Below are positions 1 through 13,000 of a stretch of DNA of 64,000 nucleotides, in pieces (positions within the stretch are counted from its first letter, which is position 1; the number at the start of each line of letters is the position of its first letter). A program made the position numbers and the translations under genes. The notes under the pieces were generated by a model. The model was not told the origin of the DNA. It saw nothing but the letters and a program-made list of their open reading frames with translations, and ran no database searches. The stretch covers positions 141,837,345-141,901,344 of the forward strand of contig NC_079211.1 in NCBI RefSeq assembly GCF_029633865.1. Reading direction: 5' to 3'. This DNA comes from Lampris incognitus (taxonomy: Eukaryota > Chordata > Actinopteri > Lampriformes > Lampridae).

Positions 1-1
1 C

Positions 2-463
2 TGCACCGTCAGCACATGCTGCCCGGGAACTTTGCTTATGGTGGGCTTCCCCCAGCCGTCCGCAGATTTCCAGGCTTTCCGTGCCAGGCTGGCAGAGAGC
101 ATGGTTGTCCTGGAGAGCTGCAGTGTCACAGAACAGGCCCTACGGGGCATCGTGCGGGTCAGGAACATCAGCTTCCAGAAGGATGTGCACGTACGCGTCA
201 CCTTCAACTCCTGGCAGAGCTACAGGGATGTGCCCTGTACTTACTTGCAGGAACGCTACGGCGGGCCGCAGACGGACGTCTTTCAATTTGACATTGCCGT
301 CCCTAAAGTAATCGATGCCAAAAGGAGCATAGAGTTCTGTTTGCGCTATGTGCCCGGCGGGCACAGCGTGCCCTTCTGGGACAACAACGGCGGACAGAAT
401 TACAACATTATCGTCTGTGTCAATTCTCATTGTCACGGAAAGACATCAAGTGAAAGGGCGTAG
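2..463 (+). CDS. PPP1R3-family glycogen-targeting subunit of protein phosphatase 1, 3' part
   Basis: The reading frame is open from the window edge to TAG at 461-463, so the 5' end lies outside. The 154 visible codons cover most of a CBM21 carbohydrate-binding domain: VRVRNISFQKDVHVRVTF (from about codon 57), then FNSW, and near the end FWDNNGGQNYNI, the family's glycogen-binding signature. Proteins of this family tether the PP1 catalytic subunit to glycogen, where it activates glycogen synthase and restrains phosphorylase. The RVxF PP1-docking motif would be upstream of the window. Only about 15 residues follow the WDNN motif, whereas the R3B and R3C members as I recall them have longer tails. 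I therefore leave the paralogue open. The gene is convergent with phyhip. Family assignment is firm; member identity is not. Confidence 0.85.
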   Translation, partial: CTVSTCCPGTLLMVGFPQPSADFQAFRARLAESMVVLESCSVTEQALRGIVRVRNISFQKDVHVRVTFNSWQSYRDVPCTYLQERYGGPQTDVFQFDIAVPKVIDAKRSIEFCLRYVPGGHSVPFWDNNGGQNYNIIVCVNSHCHGKTSSERA

Positions 464-835
464 CTTGCCCAGCTCGTTCAACCTGAATCTATATTCATTA
501 CAGCCTTATTCTTCTTTTTTTTTTCTTAATTTAAAAACAAAAATCAAAATGAGTGCAAAACCCCATTTAGTACATGGAAGCATTACTAAGTTAAGCAGAG
601 CTGGACGACTGGAGACGAGTTAAGCTATCGAGATGATATTTGCACTGTTTTGTGTCGTTGAAAATGAAATGTTGTGAAATGATTTCAGCCGTAATTATGT
701 GTTTTGTGCACTGTACGTTTCCTTGAACGCTGCAGAATCTGGCAAAAAAACAAAACAAACTTCACGGCTTTGCCTTTTTGCATATTTTACATGCACAATT
801 TTCTTTGAATTATCTTTATTTCTTTCGTTCTTTTG

Positions 836-836
<1 letters not shown>

Positions 837-914
<78 letters not shown>
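837..914. repeat. (TA)n microsatellite
   Basis: An uninterrupted TA dinucleotide tract of about 78 bp in the presumed 3' UTR of the PPP1R3-like gene. Confidence 0.95.
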
Positions 915-919
<5 letters not shown>

Positions 920-1157
920 GGTGAGAAGGGTGTTAAAGGTTATTCAGTGCATGTGAAGACGTCCACTGACGTCACACTCCCCCGCCTCTAAAATGCCGCC
1001 AGCTCCGGCGCTGCGCCACACAGGGATCCCTTTCACCGCAGCCATGTGTTGCTGTCGTCATAGAGGTCATGGACTGCCAGACTGGGGTAAAGAGAGTCCC
1101 CGGAAGGGGGTCGGGGAGAAACTTCTCTTCCCCTCGGTACTGTTTATTTTTTATGGA

Positions 1158-1163
1158 AATAAA
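1158..1163 (+). terminator. polyadenylation signal AATAAA, candidate for the PPP1R3-like gene
   Basis: This is the first AATAAA in a T-rich context downstream of the stop at 463. It implies a 3' UTR of about 0.7 kb containing the (TA)n tract at 837-914. No transcript evidence was available. Confidence 0.4.
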
Positions 1164-2212
1164 GCTTCAGATCGGAGACTGAATGCAGTGTGTTTGTTGT
1201 GTTTGTGTTGTGTTTGTGTTGTGTGGCTTTGCCGGTCGTCTAGTCCGAGGTTCCCCAGGCAGGTCGAGGTTCCCCAGGCAGGCCGAGGTTCAGGGCTTGT
1301 AGTGGTTTTGGCGGCCCTGCCCTTGTTGCCCCACCGCACAGGATCTTTCTGCAATCGGCGCGAGAAAGAGCCCGCGTTTCTTAAGAAGCGGACTTTCCGG
1401 CCGCGTGAAGCAACCCGACCACCTTCCTGGCACGTGCCCCCCCCCCTCGCGCCGCTCCCCCGCGGCTGCCGGGTAGCGCCGCGGAGAAAAGCGCAGGAGG
1501 ACGGCCGGTGGTCTTTACGGAGATCCGGTTTCTTCACAGGGCTTTTCAGACGTTTGCCAGCTAATTCTTGGCAGAGGGAGGAACATCATGAGGTGTGGAG
1601 ATATCTGGACGCCACCGATTGCGTAATGCTAGGACTCCTTTTAAGTGAGCCATCTTTTTTTTCTTCTTCTTTTCTTTTTGCCACCTGCACAGACGCCACT
1701 TGCAGGGTGTGCAACACACAACACGGTAACCTTATAAATCACTGAACATACACTGGACAAGCTACACAAAGCGACGACAGGGCAGCAAATGTAAAACACG
1801 TAAAGAAGGGGGAAATGTAAATGAGACAAAATTGATGAATATTAAAACACGGTGCACATGAGCGACACACACACACAGAAAATTAACTTAATTGGCTCTC
1901 ATCTAAACCCTGTCACATTCCTCAATGACTATTTGTCCCCAGGGTGTGAGACATGTAATTTCAGTGGTTATCACGACGACTAATGGAGATCTGAGATCGA
2001 CAATGGGAGACGTCATTCATCTAACACTGTCTATTTTGGTCCGGGCTGACACGGGGATGGGGGAGAGCAGCATGCACACAACCCAGGAAATGGGTGGTCC
2101 CGGTTGTGTTCCGTGCCACACGAGCTGTGGTCGGTTGTGAAAGCAACATTTCAGCATTCCTATCAGCACTATAGGAATGTCAGTTACTCCGTGCCGCCAC
2201 TTGGCCGCCTCC
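1164..2212. other. intergenic, no gene recognised
   Basis: The convergent interval between the PPP1R3-like gene and phyhip. It has a small direct repeat near 1239-1290 (GTCGAGGTTCCCCAGGCAG-like units) and a GC-rich block at about 1360-1530. No coding similarity was seen on either strand. Confidence 0.6.
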
Positions 2213-3393
<1,181 letters not shown>

Positions 3394-3917
3394 CTAGAAA
3401 ACGGAGCAAGCGTGAGCGGATTTCCTTGCACAGCAGCGCCAGTGGTGCCACTTCCTTTCCAGCAACGCGCAACAGGCTGCTGACTGTGCAGCACGGCCGT
3501 CACGGTGCGTTTCTCGTGTGGCATTTGAGCTGAGGTGAGAAAACCAAAATGCAGGCGCCGTTCGAGTCACCCAACACCCCCGCCCCCCAAAAAAACAACC
3601 CTCAACCAAAGAAAACCAGGGTATTTGCTATGATACATCTAATCAGATCAGTAGCCTTGTTTTGGCGAAGGCCTCTAGCAGCATAGCTGAGCGCTACAAG
3701 CTCGGAGGGCCGGTTGTCCATGGCAACGTGGCTGATGCTGGTTGGTTTTTGTCACCTCTGCATCCGACTGAGAACATTTCCCCCCCAGTCAAAAGCGTCA
3801 GAGCCCTGACTCTGCTCTGACTTCGTAGAGGCAACAGACGTGCTCACGTTTGAATAGGAGGCAACGTCGTAATTACAGTCAGTGTTATTAAAACGATAAA
3901 GCAACTCAGTCTTAATC

Positions 3918-4288
3918 CCCCATCCATCCATCCATCCCCATTATCCTAACCGCTCATCCTGCTCTCAGGGTGGCGGGGATGCTGGAGCCTATCCCAGCAG
4001 TCACTGGGCGGCAGGCGGGGAAACACCCTGGACAGGCCGCCAGGCCACACCACACATTCATACCTAGGGACAATTTAGTATGGCCGATCCACCTGACCTA
4101 CATGTCTTTGGACTGTGGGAGGAAACCGGAGCCCCCGGAGGAAACCCACACAGACACGGGGAGAACATGCAAACTCCACACACAGGATGACCCGGGACGA
4201 CCCCCAAGGTTAGACTACCCCAGGGGCTCGAACCCAGGACCTTCTCACTGTGAGGAGACCGCGCTAACCACTGCGCCACTGTGCCGCC
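3918..4288 (-). mobile_element. tRNA-headed SINE, family A
   Basis: A full-length copy in minus orientation. The tRNA-like head with A- and B-box motifs is at the right end (reverse complement reads GGCGCAGTGGTTAGCGC and GGGTTCGAGCCC), and a (GGAT)n tail is at the left. The flanking target-site duplication CAGTCTTAATC is at 3907-3917 and 4289-4299. Other copies are at 12672, 12743, 15951 and 54056. Confidence 0.85.
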
Positions 4289-4825
4289 CAGTCTTAATCT
4301 TAATCTAACTTAATATCAATCTTAAAATGCAGGCCCATAAAATGAGGGGAAATGTAGGATAATGACAATAACTTTATGCTACTGTCTTGAATATGTATGC
4401 TGAATTAAAAAAAAAAAGTCTTGATTATTGTTGATCCTTTCTGGTTAGCTCAATTAAAAATAATAATCCTGTATTAGACCAGTTCCAAGGAAAACATATT
4501 CAGAAGACGCAGGACGATCTGCGTGCAACAGCTGACACCGAGGCAACCCATGACGACTGCACACATCCGGATGACAACAAGTAAACACTACTTACTGTGA
4601 TATGCTGTACATGTGCACTGTGAATTTAGATCCTACACATTTGTAGCAGCTCAGAAAAGATGGCTGAAGAGTATTTGGTGTGAGGAAGTGGATAAGGTGA
4701 GTCATATGGGTTTACCTCACAGCGCGCCGCCTCCTTTATTGCCTGGTAAGACTCGGTCAGAACCGAATCCCTCATTTATGACTCTTTAGAAAAATTTAAG
4801 TTTTTAAGCTTGTGCTGGTGATCCA

Positions 4826-5586
4826 AACTGGGATTCAGTCCCCCCCTTTTTCTCCCCAGTTGTGCCCAGCCAATTACCCACTCTTCCGACCCAGACAGCA
4901 AAACTGCTGTGGCCCGGACCCGTCCTACACCCGACACTTTCATCCGGCCCACATACCGCGTGGAATGACGGCACTTGGGCGGTCCGCTCCTGTTTGCCAG
5001 ATCTGGGCCAGAACGTAGCCATAGCAATGCCGCATGTGCCACATATTTCTTTTGTGACATTTGGGCCATATTCGCCATTTACCACTCGGGCCACTTCAGG
5101 GTCACAGCCAGATTACATGTTGCCCAGAGCACCGCATCTTTGCCCACGAAGGCCCACATTTGATTTGGCATATTTGGGCCATATTTGCTATTATACATGT
5201 GAGCCACTTCAGGCTCACATCCATTTTGTCAGGGGCCATCAGTGCTGTATCATTGCCTGAACTGGCCCACATCCGGATGCTATCTGGGGAGCCGGCTGCT
5301 CCACCCCCTCCGGGTAGGGTTGCAGACTACCACATGCCTCCTCCGATACATGTGGAGTCGCCAGCCGCTCCTTTTCACCTGACAGTGAGGAGTTTCACCA
5401 GGGGAGCGTTGCACGTGGGAGGATCACGCCCCCCCCACTGAACAGGCGCCAGAAGGTCCAGGACACATACCCACATCCGGCTTCCCACCCGCAGACACGG
5501 CCAATCGTGTCTGCGGGTGGGATTCGAACCGGCGACCCCCGTGTTGGTAGGCAACGGAATAGAGCGCTACGCCACCCGGACGCCCT
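4826..5586 (-). mobile_element. tRNA-headed SINE, family B, split by an inserted MITE
   Basis: The tail half (4840-4889) and head half (5289-5585) of one minus-strand SINE are separated by a 399-bp insertion. The head reads on the minus strand as GGCGTCCGGGTGGCGTAGCG, followed by the B-box-like GGTTCGAATCC. The 8-bp flank GTGATCCA occurs on both sides (4818-4825 and 5587-5594). The intact arrangement is visible in the family B copies at 35326, 38788 and 40323. Confidence 0.8.
4890..5288. mobile_element. MITE inserted in the family B SINE
   Basis: Its termini are inverted, CCCAGACAGC on the left and GCTATCTGGG on the right. The GA dinucleotide flanks both ends, and removing the insert restores the SINE consensus. 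The interior is rich in repeated TTTGGGCCAT-like motifs. It has no coding capacity. The superfamily was not determined. Confidence 0.65.
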
Positions 5587-5723
5587 GTGATCCAGTTCTG
5601 GATCTGTTTTAATACTACTCGCTGTATGATAGTCGCAGATTAGCTCGAGTCGCTCTGATGTTGCGCAATAATCAAGATGGAGGCGGCGCTGTGGCTGTAG
5701 TCTCACCCGTCAGTTTTGGTCCA

Positions 5724-5923
5724 NNNNNNNNNNNNNNNNNNNNNNNNNNNNNNNNNNNNNNNNNNNNNNNNNNNNNNNNNNNNNNNNNNNNNNNNNNNNN
5801 NNNNNNNNNNNNNNNNNNNNNNNNNNNNNNNNNNNNNNNNNNNNNNNNNNNNNNNNNNNNNNNNNNNNNNNNNNNNNNNNNNNNNNNNNNNNNNNNNNNN
5901 NNNNNNNNNNNNNNNNNNNNNNN
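5724..5923. other. assembly gap (200 N)
   Basis: Exactly 200 consecutive N, a conventional placeholder length, abutting a long (CT)n tract that probably caused the break. The true length is unknown. Confidence 0.98.

Positions 5924-6012
<89 letters not shown>
5924..6012. repeat. (CT)n microsatellite
   Basis: A pure CT tract of at least 89 bp starting at the gap edge. It is followed by degenerate CT-rich sequence to about 6152. Long serine/leucine or arginine/glutamate reading frames across it are artefacts of the repeat. Confidence 0.95.
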
Positions 6013-6017
<5 letters not shown>

Positions 6018-6320
6018 CTCTCTCCCTCTCCGTCTGTCTGTCTCTGCTCCTCTCTCCCTCTCTCTTTCAGTCTCTCTCTGTCTCCCTCTCACACGTTTCC
6101 ATGTACACTTACACTAACTCCCTCCCCCTCCCAATCTCTCTCTCTCTCTCTTTTTGTTTTTTTTTTTTGCTCGGGGCTCTGAGCATGATGTTTACTGGAC
6201 TCCTATGCAGCTGCCCAGAGTGAACGGAAATCTTAAAGCGCCAAAATGGAGACTTTCAACTGGGGTGCAACGCCGTGAGGAACTAATCACTCGTCCACAT
6301 CAGCATCACGCTCCCGGCAC

Positions 6321-6353
6321 GCACGCACGCACGCACGCACGCGCGCGTGCACG

Positions 6354-6423
<70 letters not shown>

Positions 6424-6424
6424 C
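6321..6424. repeat. (CACG)n/(CA)n compound microsatellite
   Basis: GCAC repeats grade into an uninterrupted CA tract of about 58 bp. Confidence 0.95.
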
Positions 6425-7308
6425 CAGTGGGCGGTGTGGTCTTGCAGGGCACGGTATCCACAGACTCTCTTTCCACAGGCACCTCATGAGCGAGGTGACG
6501 CGGACCCGGCTGTAGGAATCACACCTGGTCGGGGGCTGTAGTCATGGACAAGGGGGGGAGGGGGGGGACATATGGACAGTTTGTATCCATAAATCACTTT
6601 ATTCTAGAATGCAATAGCTTATCTGACAAAACAGATGTGCCGGGGGGGGGGGGTCTCCAAGCAAATTTCACAGAGCTCCATCAGTGGTACCCAAAGAAAT
6701 ATACATGCGCCAAATGCTATGCCATATGGGCTTCCTCCACAGGCTACCCACCCCTGCCCATCCGGGGGCAGTAGCTGCTGCGGTATAAGTCCACAGTAAG
6801 CAGATTTCCCTGGCATTAATTGTTAAAGGGATGTGTTTTACTGGTTCAACCTCACGCACAAATGAAACCCTTTCACTAAGACGCCATTAGAGATTAAGGG
6901 AATAAATCACACAAGACCTTTTTTTCTCCAGATTAGTGGGTCAATAATCTGTCCCCGAAAGAAAGAAAAAAAAATGCTTATGGGCCACAGAATAAAGACA
7001 AATGTGAGAACACAACAGATAAAAGAATACCGTGGAAATGCAGACCCCCCGTTCCCCGCTGCATAAGATTCACCATATTTGCAGATAAAAGACTGGCTGA
7101 GACATCCAGCAGGACTCTGCAGACACCTCCAGGCTTCACTATTACCCCACTACTGAGCCTCCCGGGTAATTAAACCGCAATCATCCATCATTAGATATGC
7201 CAGGACAGCAGCAAGGTCAGGGTGGAAGTGGGAGCATATAGCCCCCATATCTATGACTTTAAAGGACATCATCGACATGGTGCTGGGTTTGTACATTTAA
7301 GCGTATTG
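6425..7308. other. intergenic, no gene recognised
   Basis: Between the microsatellites and the tRNA-like repeat pair. It has short G-runs at 6550-6567 and 6641-6651. No coding or repeat-family similarity was recognised. Confidence 0.5.
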
Positions 7309-7319
7309 TAGCGAACTCG

Positions 7320-7624
7320 GGAGGCAACCACAGGAAGTGCCGCGGCCGAGACGCGAACCCGTATCGCCCGCACCGCAGGAGACGTCGCTAACCGCTCGAC
7401 TAAAGGGTCGGACTCGACGGCGCGTGGCTAACGTGCCTACTTATCCATGCACGTTACAGTATGGTACATTAAGAACTAGAAACATAAAATCAGGTAAACT
7501 ACTAATACGACACGTTAGCCCCTAGCTAACGGGTCTGACCCTTTAGCCGAGCGGTTAGTGATGTCGCCTTGTGGTGCAGTACACACCGTATCGAATCCCG
7601 CACCGGGCAAGAAAATAACCGGTT
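7320..7624. repeat. inverted pair of tRNA-like units, family C
   Basis: A minus-strand unit at about 7320-7440 (complement contains TAGTCGAGCGGTTAGCGACG) faces a plus-strand unit at 7509-7624 (AGCCGAGCGGTTAGTGATGTC, then TATCGAATCCCGCACCGGGC). The plus unit is nearly identical to the one at 24993-25107 inside a hAT-like element. The B-box-like TCGAATCCC suggests derivation from tRNA. Confidence 0.6.
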
Positions 7625-7813
7625 ATAATCATAATATTATATTCTACCCTCACGTCCCCTCAGTTTGTTAACATTTTCAGATTCATTATACAGACACGTG
7701 ACACATGTAACGTAACTTACAAGGCCACCAAGTCGTATTTTTTATTTTTCATTTTTGTGTTGTTTTGGATTTCCTCATTCCATATTAGTGCAAGTCTAGT
7801 TACTTGAATCAGA

Positions 7814-8047
7814 CGCGTGATTTTTTTCGTACCCGTTTTCCGGGAACTCTGCCTCTGATTGGCTAGTACTCGTTGAGAGAGAGCGTTCACCTGGATTCCG
7901 GGAAGACCCGCCCCCACTCTATCTCTGATTGGCTAACCCTATCCCTAACCCTAACCCTAACCTTAACCAACCTAATCAACGGAGGCAGCGAGTACTAGCC
8001 AATCAGAGGCAGAGTTCCCGGAAAACGGGTACGGAAAAAATCACGCG
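7814..8047. mobile_element. foldback MITE with 59-bp inverted repeats and a telomere-like core
   Basis: The arms at 7814-7872 and 7989-8047 are inverted copies matching at about 58 of 59 positions. The 116-bp spacer contains (CCCTAA)n-like sequence at about 7928-7962 and further copies of the motif TCTGATTGGCTA that is also present in the arms. Confidence 0.8.
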
Positions 8048-8821
8048 ACAAGTTGAACAGGAAGTAGATCAATCTGTCAGACTTTGAACACGTTTGAAAG
8101 AGTTTAGAGACAGGCTTTCTGCTTTCAAATCGAAGATGGGCTAGGCCTTAATAAAAGACAAAAATGCTTTTTCCCCTTATCTAAACAAAATGCAGTATAC
8201 AAACAATATCACATGACTTATAAATTCGCAGTTACTTGGTCTTGGAGCCAGGCACAGTAGGGACATAAACAAAATAAGGAGATATAGAGGGGACCGTCAG
8301 CTCTTTTCTCTCAGGGTCCTCTATCAGCTCATAGTCACAAATAGGGGTAACGTTTTCTTTTCTTTTCTTTTTTGGAAACATTTGTCTTTTTCATACTTTT
8401 AGAGATCCGAAGAAAATTCTTTCTGAAACTTCAAATCAACGTTAAGAAGTTATTGATCATTAAACACCAAAATTTTGTAATCTATAACCAAGCCAAAGAT
8501 ACCGACTCATCTAGTAAGACCAATGGGAATATTTGAGAGTCCCACTCACATGGAGATTGTTTTGTTGCCAATTAGCTGCACATGATGGAGCGCTGCACGT
8601 ACCTTCCCAAAATATAGCAGCGGTCGAAAAACACGTGATCTGCATTTTCAGTGCAGTACTGCACACAATGAAGAATCCTATGGACATTCTCCCGGACACC
8701 ACGTGACCAACCAGGGGAATTTTTTTTTTGTAATTTGTGTCAGCTGTGTAAATACAGATAAACACGACGTGAAAATAACGTTCAATCATACGCAAAAGTA
8801 GCAACATTGACTGCAGTAACA

Positions 8822-8875
8822 GAGGGTTAAGGTTTAGGGTTGAGATTTAGGGCTGAGATTTAGGGTTAAGGTTTA
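8822..8875. repeat. degenerate telomere-like repeats
   Basis: Repeats of GGTTTAGGGTTGAGA type, close to TTAGGG, within otherwise unrecognised sequence at 8048-9000. Probably the core of another decayed MITE. Confidence 0.45.
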
Positions 8876-8969
8876 TTACGACTAAGGTAGCAGTTAAGCG
8901 AGGCTGCCGGTCGCCTCCTCTATCACGTGGTTTTCGAGAAAATGTCTGAAGAGCACGCCCCCCCCCCAG

Positions 8970-9159
8970 TGCGCGGCCAACATCGCTGCGCAATTCTGAT
9001 CCATACGAAGACACTTGGTTGCGTCACACAGGAAGTGTCACAGCGCCATGCAGCATGCCGACTCAAGAGTCAGCGGTAGCAAATAGCAAGCCGGGATTCC
9101 TAAACATTCTCCTAACTATTGTAACCTCCGATTTGTTGAATCCGAAGAAACTAACTAAG
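8970..9159 (+). promoter_or_regulatory. polr3d: candidate polr3d promoter and non-coding first exon
   Basis: A modestly GC-rich stretch with an ETS-type site (ACAGGAAGTG near 9029). It ends in AACTAAG followed by the donor GTAAAT at 9160. A strong pyrimidine-tract acceptor (TTCTTTCAG, ending 10057) precedes the start codon by 30 bp, which implies a spliced 5' UTR. This is inference from splice signals only. Confidence 0.4.
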
Positions 9160-10087
9160 GTAAATGATGGGAAGTATTAATTTGTTAAAAGTTTCTCTTC
9201 CCCCCCCCCGATTTGGTGAACACTAGTATGTTGTCCTCAGTGGAATCATGATGCGATGTGGTCGTGTGTATTGATAAGTTTGCTGCACTGTTGACTCCAC
9301 CATGTTTAATTGCCATTAAAATGTTCGTTCCTGGGTTGTCATCTGTGCAGTGCAAGTGGAATTGTTGCGCAAGAGCTTTTTATTGTGTTGGCATAGAAAT
9401 ACTGATTTATATATATACACCAGAGATGATACCATAGAGCTGACGTGTTAACGACGATAAATGTAACAAATTTCCCTTTCTCTACACATTCCATTGGCTT
9501 TAGATAAACGTTTGTGACCCATGCACTATTTACGAGGTTGAGACAAAGTTTACTTGAATATTGATGTAGATTCAGTGTTGTACTGCAGTTCAGAGTTTTT
9601 TCCCCTGAGTGTTAAGTACAGTAACAAAATTAAAATAAGTTCTTTGTTAAAGTTTGACAAATGTGTTTTTTGTGTGGTGTGACACGTGTGTAGATAAAAT
9701 TAAAGAGAAAAAAACAAAACAGCCATAGGTTCTGTTGAATACTGGTACATTTAAAACACCAGACAGTGTCGAGATCATTGTCAGCTCAATAACTTTCTTA
9801 CCTCCCTCAATTAGTAGATACAACAAGTTTGTCCTTAAAAGTTGTTTATTGTTGGTGCAACACACTTTTTTCAAAAATTGATGTCGGTTCGTTTCCCCTG
9901 CAAGTGGCAGCTTTGCTTGGTGATTTTGAGTGCTGCACTGGGGCATTTTGCAGATGATAATACAGTAAATGTAAAAGTTTTCAGACAGTCAAATCGGGCA
10001 GCAAAGAATTCCTTGTTTTGCACTTGAGTCATTTTTTTTTTCTTCTTCTTCTTTCAGTCACACAGGTTCAACCCCTTGCCTTAAAGG

Positions 10088-13000
10088 ATGGCAGATTCAG
10101 GCTCTGGTGACTCTGGTGGTCGACGCTCACCAGCACTAGGAGGACGCGGTAGAGCGTTGCCAGCTGGCGGCCGACTTCCGTCTGCCATCTCTCCGGGCCG
10201 CCTGCCCACTATGCGCTCCAGAGACCTTACCCTGGGAGGGGTAAAGAAGGTGAGGCCGGTCCCTGATAGGGAGTGGTGGTATTTATATTATATTTTATTT
10301 AATCATCCGTTTTAATGACCTGTTCTACAGCAGCGAAGCAGGTAATGCCGCTATCTTCTAACCGGGTCACTTTGTTGTTCCCGATAGGCACCTTGCTCAG
10401 CTGTACTTCTGACGTACTTTCTGGTCTTTGTTTACTTGCTCGGTGTTGTGCAAGGTGTTCATGCATCCTATCAAACGATGCACTGTTGGACTATTCAAAG
10501 GAAATCAATCTAAACTAAAGCTTTAAAAGACACGTCCCCTGTGGTGCCGAACAGAAATGTAGCTCCCGAATGATAAAAAAAAAAAAAAGTTGTGAAGGAA
10601 ATGCTGCAGCAAATGTTTAAATACACATCCAAAGGAGTTGAATCAAGTGCAAATACCAAGTCCAGTTGCACTTGATTCAGCTCCTTTGGATAACCATGAC
10701 CTGGATGAATGAGGACATTCACAGACATTGAAATGCAGAGTAAATATTTCTATCGTGGTAACGCTTTGATCATTTATGCAAGGGTAGAAAGACCCGCATA
10801 AAGGAACTTGCTTGCACCTGCATGTCTTTGTGGAGGCATTTGCATAGTTAATTTATTTAAAACATTGAGCTGTGCCCGAACATCAGGCGCCTTCACAGTT
10901 CACACAAAATATGACGCCTTAACTCGACACGCATGCACCTTTTTGGCAGGAACACTAACGACAGTACCGTATTTCCCAGACTATAAGTCGCTGTTTTCTC
11001 TACTCGTCTGGTTGGTCCAAAGCGAAGTACCGTATTTCCCAGACTATAAGTCGCTGCTTTTTCTACTCGTCTGGTTGGGCCAAAGCGACGTACCGTATTT
11101 CCAAGACTATAAGTCGCTGCTTTTTCTGCTCGTCTGGTTGGGCCAAAGCGAAGTACCGTATTTCCAAGACTATAGGTCGCTATTTTTTTTCTACTCGTCT
11201 GGCTGGTCCGAAGCGAAGTACCGTATTTCCCAGACTATAAATCGCTGTTTTCTCTACTCGTCTGGTTGGTCCAAAGCGAAGTACCGTATTTCCCAGACTA
11301 TAAGTCGCTGCTTTTTCTACTCGTCTGGTTGGTCCAAAGCGAAGTACCGTATTTCCCAGACTATAAGTCGCTGTATTTTTCTGCTCGTCTGGTTGGGCCA
11401 AAGTGAAGTACCGTATGTCCTAGACTATAGGACGCTGTTTTTTTTCTACTCGTCTGGTTGGTCCGAAGCGATTTATACAATGTAATTTTGTCGGACTAAT
11501 ACACTGCTTATCAACTAAGGCCACTAAAATGCACTGTTTAAGCTTGTGGCTAAATTGAAAATGCTGTACCACCGAAAAAGAAATAACTTTACTTCTACAC
11601 TCAATTGAAAAAAAAACGGCAGTCAATTGAGCCGTCATTTGCGAAAACCTGGTCAAGCCAGCTTGGTTTTTTTTAATGCGCGTCTATTCACGCTGTTACG
11701 GTACGGGTGCTTGGCGCGACCAAAAAGGACGAAATGATTTCTCACGTTATATTACACAAGTTTTGTTGAATGTAATAGAAATAATAGAAAATAAAAGGGA
11801 ACATGAACTCAAATTACAGTATACCATTCAAAATTTCCTCAGATTTGAACTGTCATATTTTATTTTCTTTAAGACGTTTGCTGAAAATTTCAATGGAGTC
11901 CTGTTAAGGATGTCACTGACTCTAACCATGTTAAATCTGGAGTTATTTCACTGTACAGTTTTTGACAAAATTAAGGGAAAGTCAGATCAAATCACATTAT
12001 GAGTCATAAGTATCATATTTGAACTGTCATTTTAAAAAAAATCCCCTCCAGTCGGCAGTACGTCTAGCCATTGATTAATTTAAGGAAATTAAATGACAGG
12101 AAATGATTAAACCTAAGAAAAGTATGTTAGTTATGAATAAATAACTTGGACATTACTCATTTGCAGAGGGAGAAATCACAAGCGCCGCCAAAAAAAAAAA
12201 ATCATTGTGGTACATCTGGACAATTTTTCGCGCTGCATCCGCTCGACTTCACTCACTCGCTTTGTGTTCGGAAGAGGTGTAAGAAGGACTAATTCCAGCA
12301 GTATGCATGTCATGAACTACTTATGCAAGTAATAGTTTTATCCCATACCAAAGTTGGGCGAAAAGGCTTATTTTTCATTTCTGGAAGGGACTTTGACATT
12401 GAATTGGGAATGGTTGCTCACGCTCACCTTCCTGTCCACTCATATTTATCGACATGAATCCCAATTAGTATGATTATATGAAAATAATTGTTGAATTTAT
12501 ACAAGATAGGTATATAATATGTTCGACCTACAAATCTACTACTGTACATCATTCGTAAGTTTCAAACATGTTGAATTAAAAACATCATCTGGTTAAAAAC
12601 GTCTCATATCCCTTTTTCTTGAAAGACCAACTTCGGTGTTATGGTTGTTATGCTGATTAGGATCTGATTATGCCGCACGGTGGCGCAGTGGTTAGCGCGG
12701 TCGCCTCACAGGAAGAAAGTGCTGGGTTTAGGATCTGATTATGCCGCACGGTGGCGCAGTGGTTAGCGTGGTCGCCACACAGGAAGAAAGTCCTGGGTTC
12801 GAGCCCCGGGGTAGTCCAACCTTGGGGGTCATCCCGGGTCGTCCTCTTGTGTGGAGTTTGCATGTTCTCCCCGTGTCCGCGTGGGTTTCCTCCGGGGGCT
12901 CCGGTTTCCTCCCACAGTCCAAAGACATGTAGGTCAGGGGAATTGGCCGTATTAAATTGTCCCTAGGTGTGAATGTGTGTGTGTTTGTCGGCCTTGTGAT

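Noticed and set aside
993-1745. 250-aa open frame
   Set aside because: Low-complexity composition, no family motif, overlaps the presumed 3' UTR and the AATAAA signal. A GC-rich chance frame.
5658-6182. Long frames of alternating Ser-Leu or Arg-Glu
   Set aside because: Produced by the (CT)n microsatellite and the N gap.
10965-11473. Possible CRISPR array (regular repeats)
   Set aside because: Eukaryotic context; units are contiguous with no unique spacers.
10808-11485. 225-aa open frame with repeated YKSLLFLLVWLGQSEVPYF-like units, suggestive of a repeat membrane protein
   Set aside because: It is the 63-bp DNA array read in frame (63 = 21 codons). The opposite strand is open for the same reason, and the unit is transposon-end sequence.
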